Shown here: piece after piece, positions 1 to 9,493 of the stretch
Numbering within the stretch: the stretch's first letter is position 1
Layout: every line of letters begins with the position of its first letter
DNA from: Pantanalinema sp. GBBB05
Lineage (GTDB): Bacteria; Cyanobacteriota; Cyanobacteriia; Leptolyngbyales; Leptolyngbyaceae
Reading direction: 5' to 3'
Assembly: GCA_016743235.1 (NCBI GenBank)
Contig: VRZD01000005.1
Location: 1-64,000, forward strand
DNA: 64,000 bases
Position numbers and translations under genes: made by a program
The notes under the pieces: generated by a model
Told to the model about the DNA's origin: nothing
Database searches by the model: none
The model's input: only the letters and a program-made list of their open reading frames with translations

Positions 1-205
1 ACCTCCCACGCTCTATACTCTGCTTTGATCCTCCCACTTAGCTGGAGACGGGGCTATGTTTGTGTCCCTTTAGAGGCTTAACTTCACGTCGTGTAACAGG
101 GAGTTAGGACCCCACATCGCGGGGGTTCGGGGGAAAGACCCCCGAGCCAGGTTTATCAACGAAGCCCCTGATTCGGATATGCGGCAAGACTACCAGCACC
201 TATCA
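1..205. other. Non-coding left edge with a G/C-rich hairpin
   Basis: No gene is supported here. Positions 127-145 form a perfect 7-bp hairpin (tcggggg / cccccga, loop aaaga). It lies just downstream of trpE on the minus strand. There is no U-run after it, so it is not a convincing intrinsic terminator. It may be an mRNA 3' end stabiliser or a small dispersed repeat. Confidence 0.5.
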
Positions 206-1750
206 TTAGCTCAAACACCGAATGGCCTCTAGCATCCCTCTCGCTTTATTTAACGTCTCCTCATATTCCTTCTCTGGCACAGAATCTGCCACCAAACCCG
301 CTCCTGCCTGCACATCTACCCGATGCTTGCCATTCCCCTGATGCCGTACCACCATCGTCCGAATCGCGATCGCAGTATTTAACTGACCCTCAAAGTCGTA
401 ATAGCCATAAGCGCCAGAATAGACCCCCCGCCGACAGGGTTCCAGGTCATGAATAATCTCCATCGCGCGGATCTTCGGCGCACCACTGACCGTTCCTGCC
501 GGAAAGCAAGCCTTCAGTAGATCCCAAGCGGTTTTACTAGGAGATAACTGCCCCACCACATTGCTAACAATATGCATGACATGGGAATAGCGCTCGATCA
601 CCATCAGCTCATCCACACTGACCGTGCCATTCAAACATACCCGCCCCAGATCATTCCGCCCCAAATCCACTAACATCACATGTTCCGCCACCTCTTTCGG
701 GTCTTGCAATAAGTCCTCTGCCAGAGCGTTATCTTCCAGTGCCGTTTTGCCCCGTTTACGCGTCCCCGCGATCGGTCGTACCGTCGCAATCATCGGCGCA
801 TTGGGATCAGCAGCTCGATCTGCTTTCACCATCACCTCCGGACTGGAACCAATGATCTGCCAATCACCAAAATGGAAATACGCCATGTACGGTGAGGGAT
901 TAATTAAACGTAGCGATCGATAGAGCGCAAACGGATCACCGCTATATTCAGCTGACAACCGTTGCGAAATCACCACTTGGAAAATATCACCAGCCCGAAT
1001 GTGGTCTTTTGCCGTTTCCACATGGGCACAGAACTGTTCCTTTGTAGTGTTGCTGGTGTAAGCCAAGGGTGGGGGAGTCGCCGCTTGATGCTGGGCTACG
1101 GGAGCTGTCCAAGCTAGCAGTGCAGCCTGCTCCGACAAGGGAGATTGCAACTTATGCACTAACTGGGCGACCCGATCGCAGGCTTGCTGATAGGCAACCG
1201 CTAAATCCGTATTCGGATCTCGCAAATCGGCATAGGCGATCGCCCAAATCTTCCGTTTCACCTGATCAAAAATCAACAAATTATCAACCTGCATCCATAA
1301 GCCATCTGGCAAGTCACCTTCAGTCGCCGGATAGATTGGCACTCGCGGCTCAATCCAGTTAATCAATTCATAGCCCCAAAACCCAAATAGCCCCCCAATC
1401 CCTGGTGGTAGTTGCGCCAATTTGACTGGCTGGTAGGGTGCCAAACATTGAGCTAAGGCAGCAAAGGGATCACCATCAAATACTTGAGTCGAACCATCCC
1501 GATACGTCTGAGTCGTAGTGCGACCTCTCGCCTCCAGGACCCAAAGCGGATCACAACCCAGTAAGCTATAACGACCAATGCGTTCACCACCTTCTACCGA
1601 TTCCAGCAAGAAGCTATAGGGTTGTCCGGCACAAACGCGATACCAGGCAGAAACCGGAGTGTCCAGATCGGCAACCCATTCCTGACAGACGGGAACAAAG
1701 TTACCCTGGCTGGCAAGGGCAGCAAACTGGGAAAAGTCGGGGAAAATCAT
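206..1750 (-). CDS. trpE: Anthranilate synthase component I (TrpE)
   Basis: Catalyses chorismate plus ammonia or glutamine to anthranilate, the first step of tryptophan synthesis, together with a TrpG subunit that is not in this window. The product is about 514 aa. An N-terminal anthranilate synthase I domain (about residues 10-170) contains the feedback-site motif LLESVE. It is followed by the chorismate-binding domain, with the conserved blocks IRAGDIFQVVISQR, GSSPEVMV, RPIAGTRKRG, LVDLGRNDLGRV, FPAGTVSGAPK and the C-terminal VQAGAGLVADSVPEKE. I chose the ATG at 1750 rather than the longer frame, because it begins MIFPDFSQF and overlaps the upstream gene's stop by ATGA, which suggests translational coupling. 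No trp leader peptide or attenuator was seen. PabB is the alternative paralog, but the length and N-terminus fit TrpE better. Confidence 0.93.
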   Translation of the reverse strand: MIFPDFSQFAALASQGNFVPVCQEWVADLDTPVSAWYRVCAGQPYSFLLESVEGGERIGRYSLLGCDPLWVLEARGRTTTQTYRDGSTQVFDGDPFAALAQCLAPYQPVKLAQLPPGIGGLFGFWGYELINWIEPRVPIYPATEGDLPDGLWMQVDNLLIFDQVKRKIWAIAYADLRDPNTDLAVAYQQACDRVAQLVHKLQSPLSEQAALLAWTAPVAQHQAATPPPLAYTSNTTKEQFCAHVETAKDHIRAGDIFQVVISQRLSAEYSGDPFALYRSLRLINPSPYMAYFHFGDWQIIGSSPEVMVKADRAADPNAPMIATVRPIAGTRKRGKTALEDNALAEDLLQDPKEVAEHVMLVDLGRNDLGRVCLNGTVSVDELMVIERYSHVMHIVSNVVGQLSPSKTAWDLLKACFPAGTVSGAPKIRAMEIIHDLEPCRRGVYSGAYGYYDFEGQLNTAIAIRTMVVRHQGNGKHRVDVQAGAGLVADSVPEKEYEETLNKARGMLEAIRCLS

Positions 1751-2058
1751 AACTCTTTCGACTCGTAGTAGGGACACTCTTGGCAAGGACCAGAAGGATT
1801 GACAGCACACCGTAAATAGGCTGACCGCGCATTAAAGCGACAAGTATTATCACCCAGAAAATAGCCAATCCCTTCGACATATTGATACTCTTGGGGCATG
1901 ATTGGGGTGAAAGAAGACTGAAACCGATGATTAGCGGAAGCCGCGATCGCTGATTGCAACTGTTCCCGGGCTTGGGCTTCTGCCTTCCGCATCATGATCA
2001 AAGAGACGAAAGCAGGAATTAAACCAACAATAAAGATCAGGATGGTTTCTAGCATCAT
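1747..2058 (-). CDS. DUF6464-family small membrane-anchored protein
   Basis: A roughly 103-aa protein of unknown function, conserved in cyanobacteria. The start MMLETILIFIVGLIPAF leads straight into one N-terminal membrane helix (about residues 3-22). A short charged coiled segment follows, and then a Cys-rich C-terminal region with FLGDNTCRFNARSAYLRC and CQECPYY. The four cysteines could bind metal or form disulfides (inference). The longer in-frame start at 2103 would put 15 polar residues before the helix and is less likely. It is encoded immediately upstream of trpE with a 4-bp ATGA overlap, so the two are probably cotranscribed. No functional link to tryptophan synthesis is evident. Confidence 0.75.
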   Translation of the reverse strand: MMLETILIFIVGLIPAFVSLIMMRKAEAQAREQLQSAIAASANHRFQSSFTPIMPQEYQYVEGIGYFLGDNTCRFNARSAYLRCAVNPSGPCQECPYYESKEL

Positions 2059-2302
2059 CGGGTCTGAACAAGGCGTCAGAGATTTCCATGGACAGTACTT
2101 CAAGCGCGATCGAGCGATTTCCGGTGACAGCCTGTGATGGGGATCACGCTATTTGCATCACTCCATCACCTTACTGCCAGTAATCTAGTCACGTCGTTAT
2201 TCTAGGACTATCACAAGACGGCAGACGTTGGCATCACAGAGGCAAAACCGTAGCAGATTCACACTAGTTCATAGAGTCTTGTGACGTTTTCTCCGGGTGT
2301 CT

Positions 2303-2503
2303 ATGTCTTTGATCCATAACGTTGTGCAAAAAGCGCTGAACTCTGGCTATCTCACGGCAGCGACCGAAGCCCAATTACAACGGCTATTTCAAAAACATTG
2401 CGATTTGAATGACATTGAAGCCCTCATGCAGCTGCAACAAGCGGTCTCCTCGGGTGAAGTAAAACGCCTATCCCAACAAGACCATGACCTGTATCGAAGC
2501 TAG
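2303..2503 (+). CDS. Small conserved hypothetical protein (about 66 aa)
   Basis: I do not recognise a named family. The product is small, soluble and predicted helical (SLIHNVVQKALNSGYLTAAT...), rich in Leu, Gln and Asp, with no membrane segment or metal motif. The ORF could begin at GTG 2297 or at ATG 2303, and the ATG is preferred. It reads away from the DUF6464-trpE pair and is followed about 190 bp later by ftsW. The amino-acid composition is normal for a real protein, and its compact length resembles the many small cyanobacterial regulators, but no function can be assigned. Confidence 0.6.
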   Translation: MSLIHNVVQKALNSGYLTAATEAQLQRLFQKHCDLNDIEALMQLQQAVSSGEVKRLSQQDHDLYRS

Positions 2504-2696
2504 AGCTGGCATTAGCTGCTGGCGCCGCCAGAGCATCCTCGTAGGCCCATAGGATGGCAGGCGGCTGCAGAAAAACTTTCTGAAAATCTCTTTACATCTT
2601 TTCCAGAGAGCTTGTCAGTTGAAGAAAGGTAGCGTAGACTAATCGCCTTAGTGTGGGAAACCCACTGTTGATCTGTTCCAGCTTTCCGGTGGCATT

Positions 2697-3899
2697 GTGA
2701 ATCTACGCTGGCTGATTCCCTTTTTTGACACGACCGCCCAAGATTGGGCAATTGAAGCCCGATTGTTACGCTGGCTGACCTTTGTTTGGTTGTTAGTCGG
2801 CTTAGTCGCGGTGTTTTCTGCTTCCTATGCGGTCGCTGATGCCGAAATTTCCAATGGATTGCACTATTTCAAGCTGCAAATTTTTTGGGTACTACTGGGG
2901 TTAATTGGGTTTAACCTGATTGTGCATTTTCCCCTGCGATACATTATCGGCATTGCAGACTGGTGTCTGCTCGTGATTCTAGGATTAATCTTGGTCACGC
3001 TTCTGCCTGGAATCGGGACAACCGTCAACGGCGCCACTCGCTGGTTGTTTATCGGACCCATTCCACTTCAGCCTTCCGAATTGATGAAACCCTTTTTGGT
3101 CATCCAAAGTGCCCGGATTTTCTCCAAATGGGAGCGGCTGAAATGGTCAACCCGCCTAACCTGGTTGGGCATCTTTATGGTGGTAGTAGCGGGAATTTTG
3201 CTCCAGCCCAACTTAAGCACAGCCTCCCTTTGTGGCATGATGCTATGGCTGATTGCCTTAGCGGCTGGATTGCCCTATATCCAACTGGGTGGCACCGCCT
3301 GTGCTGGCTTAATGGTGGCAACTTTGAGTGTCAGCCTGCGGTCCTATCAACGGCGGCGGATTTTGTCATTTCTTAATCCCTGGTCAGATTCGACTGGAGA
3401 TGGATATCAGTTATCGCAAAGTCTACTAGCGATCGGGTCCGGTGGGTTCTGGGGCAGTGGCTTTGGGTTATCCCAACAAAAACTGTTCTACTTGCCTATT
3501 CAATATACAGATTTTATTTTTGCCGTCTTTGCAGAGGAATTTGGCTTTGTTGGCTGTTCCTTATTGATGCTAATGCTAGTCGTCTACGGCACATTAGCGT
3601 TACGAGTGGCTTTAAAAGCCAAAACTGAAGTCCATCGGTTGATTGCGATCGGGATCATGGTGTTAATGGTCGGTCAGTCATTGCTCAACATTGGCGTGGC
3701 TTCGGGAGCCTTACCCACGACTGGCTTACCTTTCCCATTACTGAGTTATGGAGGTAGCTCCATGATTTCTAGCTTACTTGCTGCCGGATTATTGATTCGG
3801 ATCGCCCGGGAAAGCAGCGAAGCGACGGTCGTTTCTTTAAGTGATCGCCGCTTACAACGCGATCGCCGCCGCCCGCAACCCTCCCAACGAGCAACATAA
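2697..3899 (+). CDS. ftsW: FtsW/RodA-type SEDS peptidoglycan polymerase
   Basis: A 400-aa polytopic inner-membrane protein of the SEDS family, which polymerises lipid II glycan strands at the division septum (FtsW) with a partner class B PBP. Ten or so membrane helices are visible. Family signatures include FSASYAVA near the N-terminus, NGATRWLFIGPIPLQPSELMK, LLQPNLSTA, and the C-terminal GVASGALPTTGLPFPLLSYGGSS, the strongest SEDS block. The start is a GTG (MNLRWLIPFFD). The Arg-rich tail (DRRLQRDRRRPQ) is cytoplasmic. RodA is the alternative, but the motif spacing and extended N-terminus resemble cyanobacterial FtsW. A strong intrinsic terminator follows 34 bp after the stop. Confidence 0.88.
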   Translation: MNLRWLIPFFDTTAQDWAIEARLLRWLTFVWLLVGLVAVFSASYAVADAEISNGLHYFKLQIFWVLLGLIGFNLIVHFPLRYIIGIADWCLLVILGLILVTLLPGIGTTVNGATRWLFIGPIPLQPSELMKPFLVIQSARIFSKWERLKWSTRLTWLGIFMVVVAGILLQPNLSTASLCGMMLWLIALAAGLPYIQLGGTACAGLMVATLSVSLRSYQRRRILSFLNPWSDSTGDGYQLSQSLLAIGSGGFWGSGFGLSQQKLFYLPIQYTDFIFAVFAEEFGFVGCSLLMLMLVVYGTLALRVALKAKTEVHRLIAIGIMVLMVGQSLLNIGVASGALPTTGLPFPLLSYGGSSMISSLLAAGLLIRIARESSEATVVSLSDRRLQRDRRRPQPSQRAT

Positions 3900-3932
3900 C
3901 AGGCGAAACTCTAATTCAGTTTTTGCAGTAGG

Positions 3933-3958
3933 GGCGATCGCGTCGATCGCCTTTTGTT
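3933..3958 (+). terminator. Intrinsic terminator of ftsW
   Basis: A perfect 8-bp stem (ggcgatcg / cgatcgcc) with a 3-nt loop (cgt) is followed by ttttgttt. The stem is built from two HIP1-like cores facing each other, so a repeated chromosomal octamer seems to have been used for transcription termination. Confidence 0.75.
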
Positions 3959-4038
3959 TGTACTACAAACGACTTACTGCCAGATTTTTCGCATTCTAGG
4001 AAGACAGGATCCTAAGATAGATAAGGTGTTACTGCGCG

Positions 4039-4791
4039 GTGGTCGCTTCCTGCGGAATGTTTGAGACAGTTCAAACCCAACTTTATCTATTGGCTCAGTA
4101 TGCTGATGGCTTAGTCAGCAGTCAGCTCGCGCATCTCACACCCGTCAGTATCGGAGTAATTTTTCTAGCTGGATTACTGACCAGCCTGACGCCCTGTATG
4201 TTATCCATGTTGCCGATTACGATCGGCTATATCGGCGGGTATGAAGCCGAGAATCGCTGGCAAGCGGCAACTCAGTCCACCTGGTTTGCGCTTGGTTTGG
4301 CAACCACTTTGGCAGGATTAGGCATCTTAGCCGCAGGATTAGGGCAGATCTATGGACAGATTGGTTTTGGTTTGCCGATCGTCGTTAGCATCCTGGCGAT
4401 CCTGATGGGACTGAACTTGTTAGAAATTCTGCCGCTACAGTTACCGTCCTACAACGGCATGGATTGGCTCTCGAATGATATCCCCCCTGGGATTAAATCC
4501 TATCTCATGGGACTGACCTTTGGCTTGGTGGCTTCTCCCTGTAGCACTCCGGTCTTAGCCTCATTGTTAGCCTGGGTATCGACAACCCATGATCCGCTCC
4601 TGGGCAGCGCTTTGCTGCTGGCTTATACAGCAGGCTACGTCGCACCATTAATTCTGGCAGGGACTTTTACAGCTTCGATCAAGAAATTGTTGGAACTGCG
4701 GCGCTGGTCAGGCTGGATTACGCCCACTAGTGGAGCATTGTTAATTGGGTTTGGTGTGTTTTCACTGCTGTCGCGCCTGGTAGGCGTTTAA
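4039..4791 (+). CDS. ccdA: Cytochrome c biogenesis protein CcdA
   Basis: A thiol-disulfide transporter that passes electrons from cytoplasmic thioredoxin across the thylakoid or plasma membrane, to keep apocytochrome c haem-binding cysteines reduced (system II maturation). The product is 250 aa with six predicted membrane helices. The two catalytic cysteines sit in the family motifs [13 protein letters not shown] (about residue 53) and [13 protein letters not shown] (about residue 156), giving the inverted-repeat arrangement typical of CcdA. The annotated frame starts with GTG at 4039; an ATG at 4057 (MFETVQTQL) is also plausible. The downstream ccs1 begins 40 bp later, so the two haem-attachment functions form one operon. 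Confidence 0.92.
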   Translation: MVASCGMFETVQTQLYLLAQYADGLVSSQLAHLTPVSIGVIFLAGLLTSLTPCMLSMLPITIGYIGGYEAENRWQAATQSTWFALGLATTLAGLGILAAGLGQIYGQIGFGLPIVVSILAILMGLNLLEILPLQLPSYNGMDWLSNDIPPGIKSYLMGLTFGLVASPCSTPVLASLLAWVSTTHDPLLGSALLLAYTAGYVAPLILAGTFTASIKKLLELRRWSGWITPTSGALLIGFGVFSLLSRLVGV

Positions 4792-4831
4792 GCTGGACGT
4801 TTGCAACGATGAGGAATGGCGAACAGTATCA

Positions 4832-6178
4832 ATGACCTTCTTTAAACGAGAATTAGTCCCTTTATTAGCCGATCTGCGACTGGCGATCGTCCTCCTGTTA
4901 ACGATCGCCCTAGTCAGCATCTCTGGAACGTTGATTGAACAGGGGCAATCAGTCGCGTTCTACCAAGCCAACTATCCCGAACATCCCGCTCTATTCGGCT
5001 TCCTGTCGTGGCAAGTCGTTCTAGCCGTAGGGTTGGATCATGTTTATCGCACCTGGTGGTTTTTAGCGTTATTGATTCTGTTTGGTTCCAGTCTGACCGC
5101 CTGTACCTTCAAACGCCAAATTCCAGCATTACGCTGGTTCTCTCGCACCTGGAAGTTTTACAATCAACCGCGCCAGTTTCAGAAGTTTGCCCTGAGTGCC
5201 GAGTTTGCCCAGACCAAGTTGGATGAGGTTCTGCCCTTACTGACTCAGCAACGTTATCGCTTATTCCAGCAAGATCAGGCTCTGTATGCCCGTAAAGGTT
5301 TAGTCGGTCGCGTCGGACCGATCGTGGTGCATGTGGGCATTCTGGTGATTCTAGTGGGGGGCATCTGGGGGGCGCTAACCGGATTTGTGGCGCAGGAATT
5401 AGTTCCCAATGGCAAAACCTTTCAGATCCAAAACATTACAGATGCTGGCGTATGGGCAGCTCGCCAAGTGCCGAAAGATTGGTCGGTGAAAGTGCATCGG
5501 TTTTGGATTGATTACACGCCTGAGGGCGCGATCGATCAGTTTTATTCGGATATGTCGGTGCTGGATCAGGCTGGTCAGGAAGTGAAGCGGAAGACCATCC
5601 ATGTGAATGAACCGCTGCGCTACAAAGGCGTGACGCTGTATCAAGCGGATTGGTCGATCGCGGCGGTGCAAGTCAAGATTAACAACAGTCCGGTATTTCA
5701 ACTGCCGATGGCACCATTAGAAACTGAAGGGAAAGGCCGGATTTGGGGCACCTGGATTCCCACTAAGCCCGATTTAAGTGCGGGAGTATCGCTGGTTGCC
5801 AAGGATCTGCAAGGCATGTTGTTGGTGTATGACATGGAGGGTAAGCTCACTGCCACCGTGCGATCGGGCATGTCTACGGAGGTCAATGGGGTGACGCTGA
5901 AAATTATTGATTTAATTGGCAGCACTGGTTTACAAATTAAAGCCGATCCCGGAGTGCCGATCGTCTATGCTGGCTTTGCGTTATTAATGGCAGGCGTACT
6001 GATGAGTTATGTCTCCCACTCGCAAATTTGGGCACTGCAAAAAGATGGCAAACTCTACATCGGTGGACAAACCAATCGCGCTCAAGTTGTGTTTGAACGA
6101 GAGTTCTTGGAGTTACTCGATCGACTGAATCAAAAATCAAAACCTGAGTCTCCAATTCACCCTGAATTAGTAACTTGA
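4832..6178 (+). CDS. ccs1: Cytochrome c biogenesis protein Ccs1/ResB
   Basis: A component of the system II (CcsBA/ResBC) haem lyase that delivers haem and ligates it to apocytochromes c on the lumenal face; its partner CcsA is not in this window. The product is 448 aa. Three N-terminal helices (about residues 15-40, 70-90, 165-190) and one C-terminal helix (about 377-397, [22 protein letters not shown]) flank a large soluble ResB domain. Typical ResB motifs are the start [37 protein letters not shown], and [10 protein letters not shown]. It follows ccdA in the same direction. Its last 12 bp overlap the convergent broken Uma2 gene. Confidence 0.93.
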   Translation: MTFFKRELVPLLADLRLAIVLLLTIALVSISGTLIEQGQSVAFYQANYPEHPALFGFLSWQVVLAVGLDHVYRTWWFLALLILFGSSLTACTFKRQIPALRWFSRTWKFYNQPRQFQKFALSAEFAQTKLDEVLPLLTQQRYRLFQQDQALYARKGLVGRVGPIVVHVGILVILVGGIWGALTGFVAQELVPNGKTFQIQNITDAGVWAARQVPKDWSVKVHRFWIDYTPEGAIDQFYSDMSVLDQAGQEVKRKTIHVNEPLRYKGVTLYQADWSIAAVQVKINNSPVFQLPMAPLETEGKGRIWGTWIPTKPDLSAGVSLVAKDLQGMLLVYDMEGKLTATVRSGMSTEVNGVTLKIIDLIGSTGLQIKADPGVPIVYAGFALLMAGVLMSYVSHSQIWALQKDGKLYIGGQTNRAQVVFEREFLELLDRLNQKSKPESPIHPELVT

Positions 6179-6751
6179 CCAGATACTTTGTAGCGTTAAG
6201 TTAAACCCTGGAAGAACAGTTTCACCTGTTAGGATTTCCGGTGAAATCAATATTTCTACAGGTTGTTCCGAGCGATAAATTTCGGCTCTGCTAGTTTTAC
6301 GATCGAGTAACCAGCCTAACTGAACTCCCTGATTTCGATACTCTTGCATCTTGGCTTGAATATCCTCCAAATTGTCACTAGGAGCAAGGAGTTCTAACAC
6401 AAAATCAGGAGCAATGGGAGGGAATTTTACTCGTTGCTCTGAAGTGAGGGCTGCCCAACGGTTGCGTTGTACCTAGGCGACATCCGGCGATCGTAATGCC
6501 CCATTCGGGAGTTTGAAACAAGTAGAAGAATCAAATCCTTCACCAAGTTGGGTTTGTTCATTCCAGACTACAAACCGAGTGGTGAGCTTGGCATTATAAA
6601 TTCCTGTTTCACCTCCGGTTGGTGCCACAATAATCAAATCTCCCTTCGCGTTACGCTCAAATTGCATATCAGGATTGGTCTGACATAGTTGAGCAAATCG
6701 TTCATCGGTAATTTGCGCGATCGCACTGAAGTCGATCGTGTAAGCCGTCAT
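6167..6751 (-). pseudogene. Uma2-family (DUF820) endonuclease-like gene broken by one amber codon
   Basis: Uma2 proteins have a PD-(D/E)XK nuclease-like fold and are expanded in cyanobacteria; their role is unknown. Two ORFs in the same frame (6473-6751 and 6167-6400) together encode one normal-length Uma2 protein of about 194 aa. They are interrupted only by TAG at 6473-6475. The flanking residues read RSPDVA-stop-VQRNRWAAL, where family members have a Trp, so the change is most simply TGG to TAG. Downstream residues PDFVLELLAPSDN and the end LPGFNLTLQSIW are intact, so the lesion looks recent. The start codon overlaps the mnmG stop by 4 bp (ATGA). Alternatives are a sequencing error, suppression, or expression of a 92-aa N-terminal piece. 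Confidence 0.85.
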
Positions 6752-8664
6752 GACACCCTCACTTCAGATTGCAGCCGAGATTGAATTTCTAAATACACTA
6801 ATAAGGCATTAATATCGGCTGGATTGACGCCACCAATGCGAGTTGCCTGCCCAATCGTTAACGGGCGGACTTTGGTCAGTTTTTCGCGGGCTTCTTTCGA
6901 GAGCGTGGCGATCGCGTGATAGTCCAAATCAGCCGGAAGTTTGCGATGTTCCTGCCGGGCAACCTGCTCAATTTGATTTTGTTGCCGTTGGATATAACCG
7001 GAGTATTTAATATCGATTTCTACCCCAGCTTTTTCAGTTTGATCAAGTTCGGAATTACCTAAGCCGAATTGCTCTAAATCGACATAATGAAATCCTGGCT
7101 TTCTTAATAGTTCCGCCAGCGTAATCGAGCCTTTAATGGCTTGCTGCGTATGCGCTGCAATCGCCTGACCAATCGGATCAAGTTCCTTCACACGGGTTTC
7201 GTGCAGCCGTTCTTTTTCAGCCGCAATATTCGCTTGTTTGCGTTGAAATAGTTGCCAACGCCGATCGTCAATCAGTCCAATTTCTCGCCCTAGGGGAGTC
7301 AGCCGTTGATCAGCATTGTCCGACCGGAGGAGTAGCCGATATTCCGATCGCGAGGTCAGCATTCGGTACGGCTCTCGCAAATCCTTTGTACAGAGATCAT
7401 CAATCAGTGTGCCAATGTAACTCTGTTCACGCGGGAATACGATCATCTCCTGTTGCCGCACCAACCGAGCTGCATTAATCCCCGCCACAAATCCTTGCGC
7501 TGCCGCTTCTTCGTATCCGGTTGTGCCGTTGATTTGCCCAGCACAGAATAAGCCACTAATTTTTTTGGTCATTAGTGTTGGATAGCATTGGGTTGCCGGG
7601 AGATAGTCGTATTCCACCGCATAGGCAGGTCGTAGCATCGTGCAGTGTTCTAGACCGGGGAGCGATCGCAGCATTTGTAACTGAATCGCTTCTGGTAGCC
7701 CGGTAGAAAACCCTTGTACATAAATCTCGGGAATATCCCGACCTTCGGGTTCCAGAAAAATCTGATGGCTGTCCTTATCGACAAACCGGACGATCTTGTC
7801 TTCAATACTGGGGCAGTAGCGTGGTCCTTTAGCATCCACCCAACCGCCATACACTGGAGATAGATGCAAATTGTCCCGAATAATTTGATGGGTCGCTGCT
7901 GTAGTGCGGGTGAGGTAGCAGTTCATCGATTCCCGTTCCACCCAAACTTCTGGATCGAAACTGAACCACCGCACCTCCGGATCACTCGGCTGCGGTTCCA
8001 GTACCTCAAAATTAATCGATCGGCGATCGACCCGCGCTGGCGTTCCTGTTTTCAATCTCCCCGTTTCAAATCCCAACCGATTCAAGGTCTCGGTCAAACC
8101 AACTGCCGCAAATTCCCCGGCTCGACCCGCTTCCATTGATTTGTTGCCGACCCAGATCCGCCCACCGAGAAAGGTTCCAGTCGTCAAAATCACTGCCTTA
8201 CACTGAAAGGCGACGCCAAAGTAGGTTTCGACCCCAATTACCTGATCGTGGCTATTTAGAATTAAATCTGTCACCATGCCTTCCCGCACCGTCAGATTGT
8301 CCTGACTTTCGACAATCCGCTTCATTACCGCCGCATATTCCCGCTTATCCGTCTGTGCCCGCAGTGCCCACACCGCCGGACCTCTTGAGGAATTAAGAAT
8401 CCGCTTTTGTAGATAGGTGCGATCGGCCATCTTGCCAATCTCGCCGCCCAAGGCATCGACTTCATGCACCAATTGTGATTTTGCGGGTCCCCCAACTGCT
8501 GGATTACAGGGTTGCCACGCAATCTTATCGAGATTCAGGGTGAGCAATAGCGTCCGACAACCGAGCCGTGCTGCGGCTAAGGCGGCTTCACAACCGGAGT
8601 GTCCGGCACCCACCACCACCACATCAAAAGCATCAAGAAATTCTACGGACGAAGGTGCAGTCAT
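6748..8664 (-). CDS. mnmG: tRNA uridine-5-carboxymethylaminomethyl modification enzyme MnmG (GidA)
   Basis: An FAD- and folate-dependent enzyme that, with the GTPase MnmE, installs the (carboxymethyl)aminomethyl group at wobble U34 of several tRNAs. At 638 aa it has the usual full length. It shows the N-terminal dinucleotide-binding motif [20 protein letters not shown] and the signatures [48 protein letters not shown] and [18 protein letters not shown]. The C-terminal MnmE- and tRNA-binding helical region includes [18 protein letters not shown] and [17 protein letters not shown]. The next gene, a broken Uma2 gene, starts within the mnmG stop. No mnmE is present nearby. Confidence 0.97.
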   Translation of the reverse strand: MTAPSSVEFLDAFDVVVVGAGHSGCEAALAAARLGCRTLLLTLNLDKIAWQPCNPAVGGPAKSQLVHEVDALGGEIGKMADRTYLQKRILNSSRGPAVWALRAQTDKREYAAVMKRIVESQDNLTVREGMVTDLILNSHDQVIGVETYFGVAFQCKAVILTTGTFLGGRIWVGNKSMEAGRAGEFAAVGLTETLNRLGFETGRLKTGTPARVDRRSINFEVLEPQPSDPEVRWFSFDPEVWVERESMNCYLTRTTAATHQIIRDNLHLSPVYGGWVDAKGPRYCPSIEDKIVRFVDKDSHQIFLEPEGRDIPEIYVQGFSTGLPEAIQLQMLRSLPGLEHCTMLRPAYAVEYDYLPATQCYPTLMTKKISGLFCAGQINGTTGYEEAAAQGFVAGINAARLVRQQEMIVFPREQSYIGTLIDDLCTKDLREPYRMLTSRSEYRLLLRSDNADQRLTPLGREIGLIDDRRWQLFQRKQANIAAEKERLHETRVKELDPIGQAIAAHTQQAIKGSITLAELLRKPGFHYVDLEQFGLGNSELDQTEKAGVEIDIKYSGYIQRQQNQIEQVARQEHRKLPADLDYHAIATLSKEAREKLTKVRPLTIGQATRIGGVNPADINALLVYLEIQSRLQSEVRVS

Positions 8665-8749
8665 GCGATCGGACTCAGTAATGGAAAGACGTCTGTCCTA
8701 TTATCCTAACGGTTAGACAGAAAACACTTCCACTACTCACTGGGTCGCC

Positions 8750-9052
8750 TTATAACGGCTGGTCGATCGCGGCGTTGGCTAGAGCTTCGCAATAAGTATC
8801 CCAAATCACCATGGCAATGACGAATGTGAGCATCACCAAAATTTCGGGGCGGCGGCTTAAGAGCTGTAAATTGATACAGTTTTCTGGGTCAACGAGCGAA
8901 TCCTGCTGAAGCTGTTCGTCTTGCAACTGAATATCCCAGAGCAAACGTTTGATTAATGCAAGCGTCCGGTCGATTGCATCCATTTCGTGATCTGCCTGCA
9001 AGAGTTGCGACGTAAAAGACACGATCGCGGGTTCAACGGCAACTTCATCCAT
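8750..9052 (-). CDS. Hypothetical protein with one membrane helix near the C-terminus
   Basis: A 100-aa product of no family I recognise. Residues about 1-65 are acidic and helical (DEVAVEPAIVSFTSQLLQA). One predicted membrane segment follows at about residues 72-90 (ILVMLTFVIAMVIWDTYCEA), then a short tail. This could be a tail-anchored protein (inference). It lies upstream of mnmG on the same strand with an 85-bp gap, and diverges from the 9282 gene. Its composition is consistent with a real gene, but no partner or function can be given. Confidence 0.55.
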   Translation of the reverse strand: MDEVAVEPAIVSFTSQLLQADHEMDAIDRTLALIKRLLWDIQLQDEQLQQDSLVDPENCINLQLLSRRPEILVMLTFVIAMVIWDTYCEALANAAIDQPL

Positions 9053-9281
9053 GTCCTGGAACTCGCTGTGACACCTATAAGCGATTATACCCTAATCATT
9101 TTGATGGTTTCATGCGTACCTGACTTTAAGTCCTGTTAACCTTTTGCCACGAAACTAGCTAGAGCCACTTGCAGATCAGAGAGTAGTACAGCCTCAGATG
9201 AGGAGACCAATTGCCACAATCCCAAAAGGAACGCTATAGGATGAAAGAAACCTGAACATTTGGCTCAATCATTAAAAAGTC

Positions 9282-9491
9282 ATGGATAGTAATAGTCTGG
9301 CTCGATATATCGAAGCGACCAATGGTATTTCTAAACCCTGGTTACTAGTCCAATTACGGTTGAAAAAGCTTGAGGAGCGGCGGCATACAATCCCCCCAGA
9401 AGAATATCTGCAAGAAGTAGAAAGTTTGCATCAGGAATTGATGAATTTAGGTGAGTGGTGGGTTGGTATTGAAGATGAGGTATTCGAATAA
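9282..9491 (+). CDS. Small conserved hypothetical protein preceding ppk1
   Basis: A 69-aa soluble, acidic, helical protein (ARYIEATNGISKPWLLVQLRLKKLEERR...GEWWVGIEDEVFE) of unknown function. It stops only 2 bp before the ppk1 start, so it is almost certainly cotranscribed and perhaps translationally coupled with ppk1. No domain is recognised. A role linked to polyphosphate is possible from position alone. Confidence 0.65.
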   Translation: MDSNSLARYIEATNGISKPWLLVQLRLKKLEERRHTIPPEEYLQEVESLHQELMNLGEWWVGIEDEVFE

Positions 9492-9493
9492 TT

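Noticed and set aside
127..145. Hairpin near the trpE 3' end as a terminator
   Set aside because: The stem is G/C-rich and perfect, but no U-run follows on the trpE transcript; listed only as a hairpin.
2512..2751. 79-aa minus-strand ORF overlapping the ftsW 5' end
   Set aside because: It overlaps the ftsW start, with no domain and an unlikely composition.
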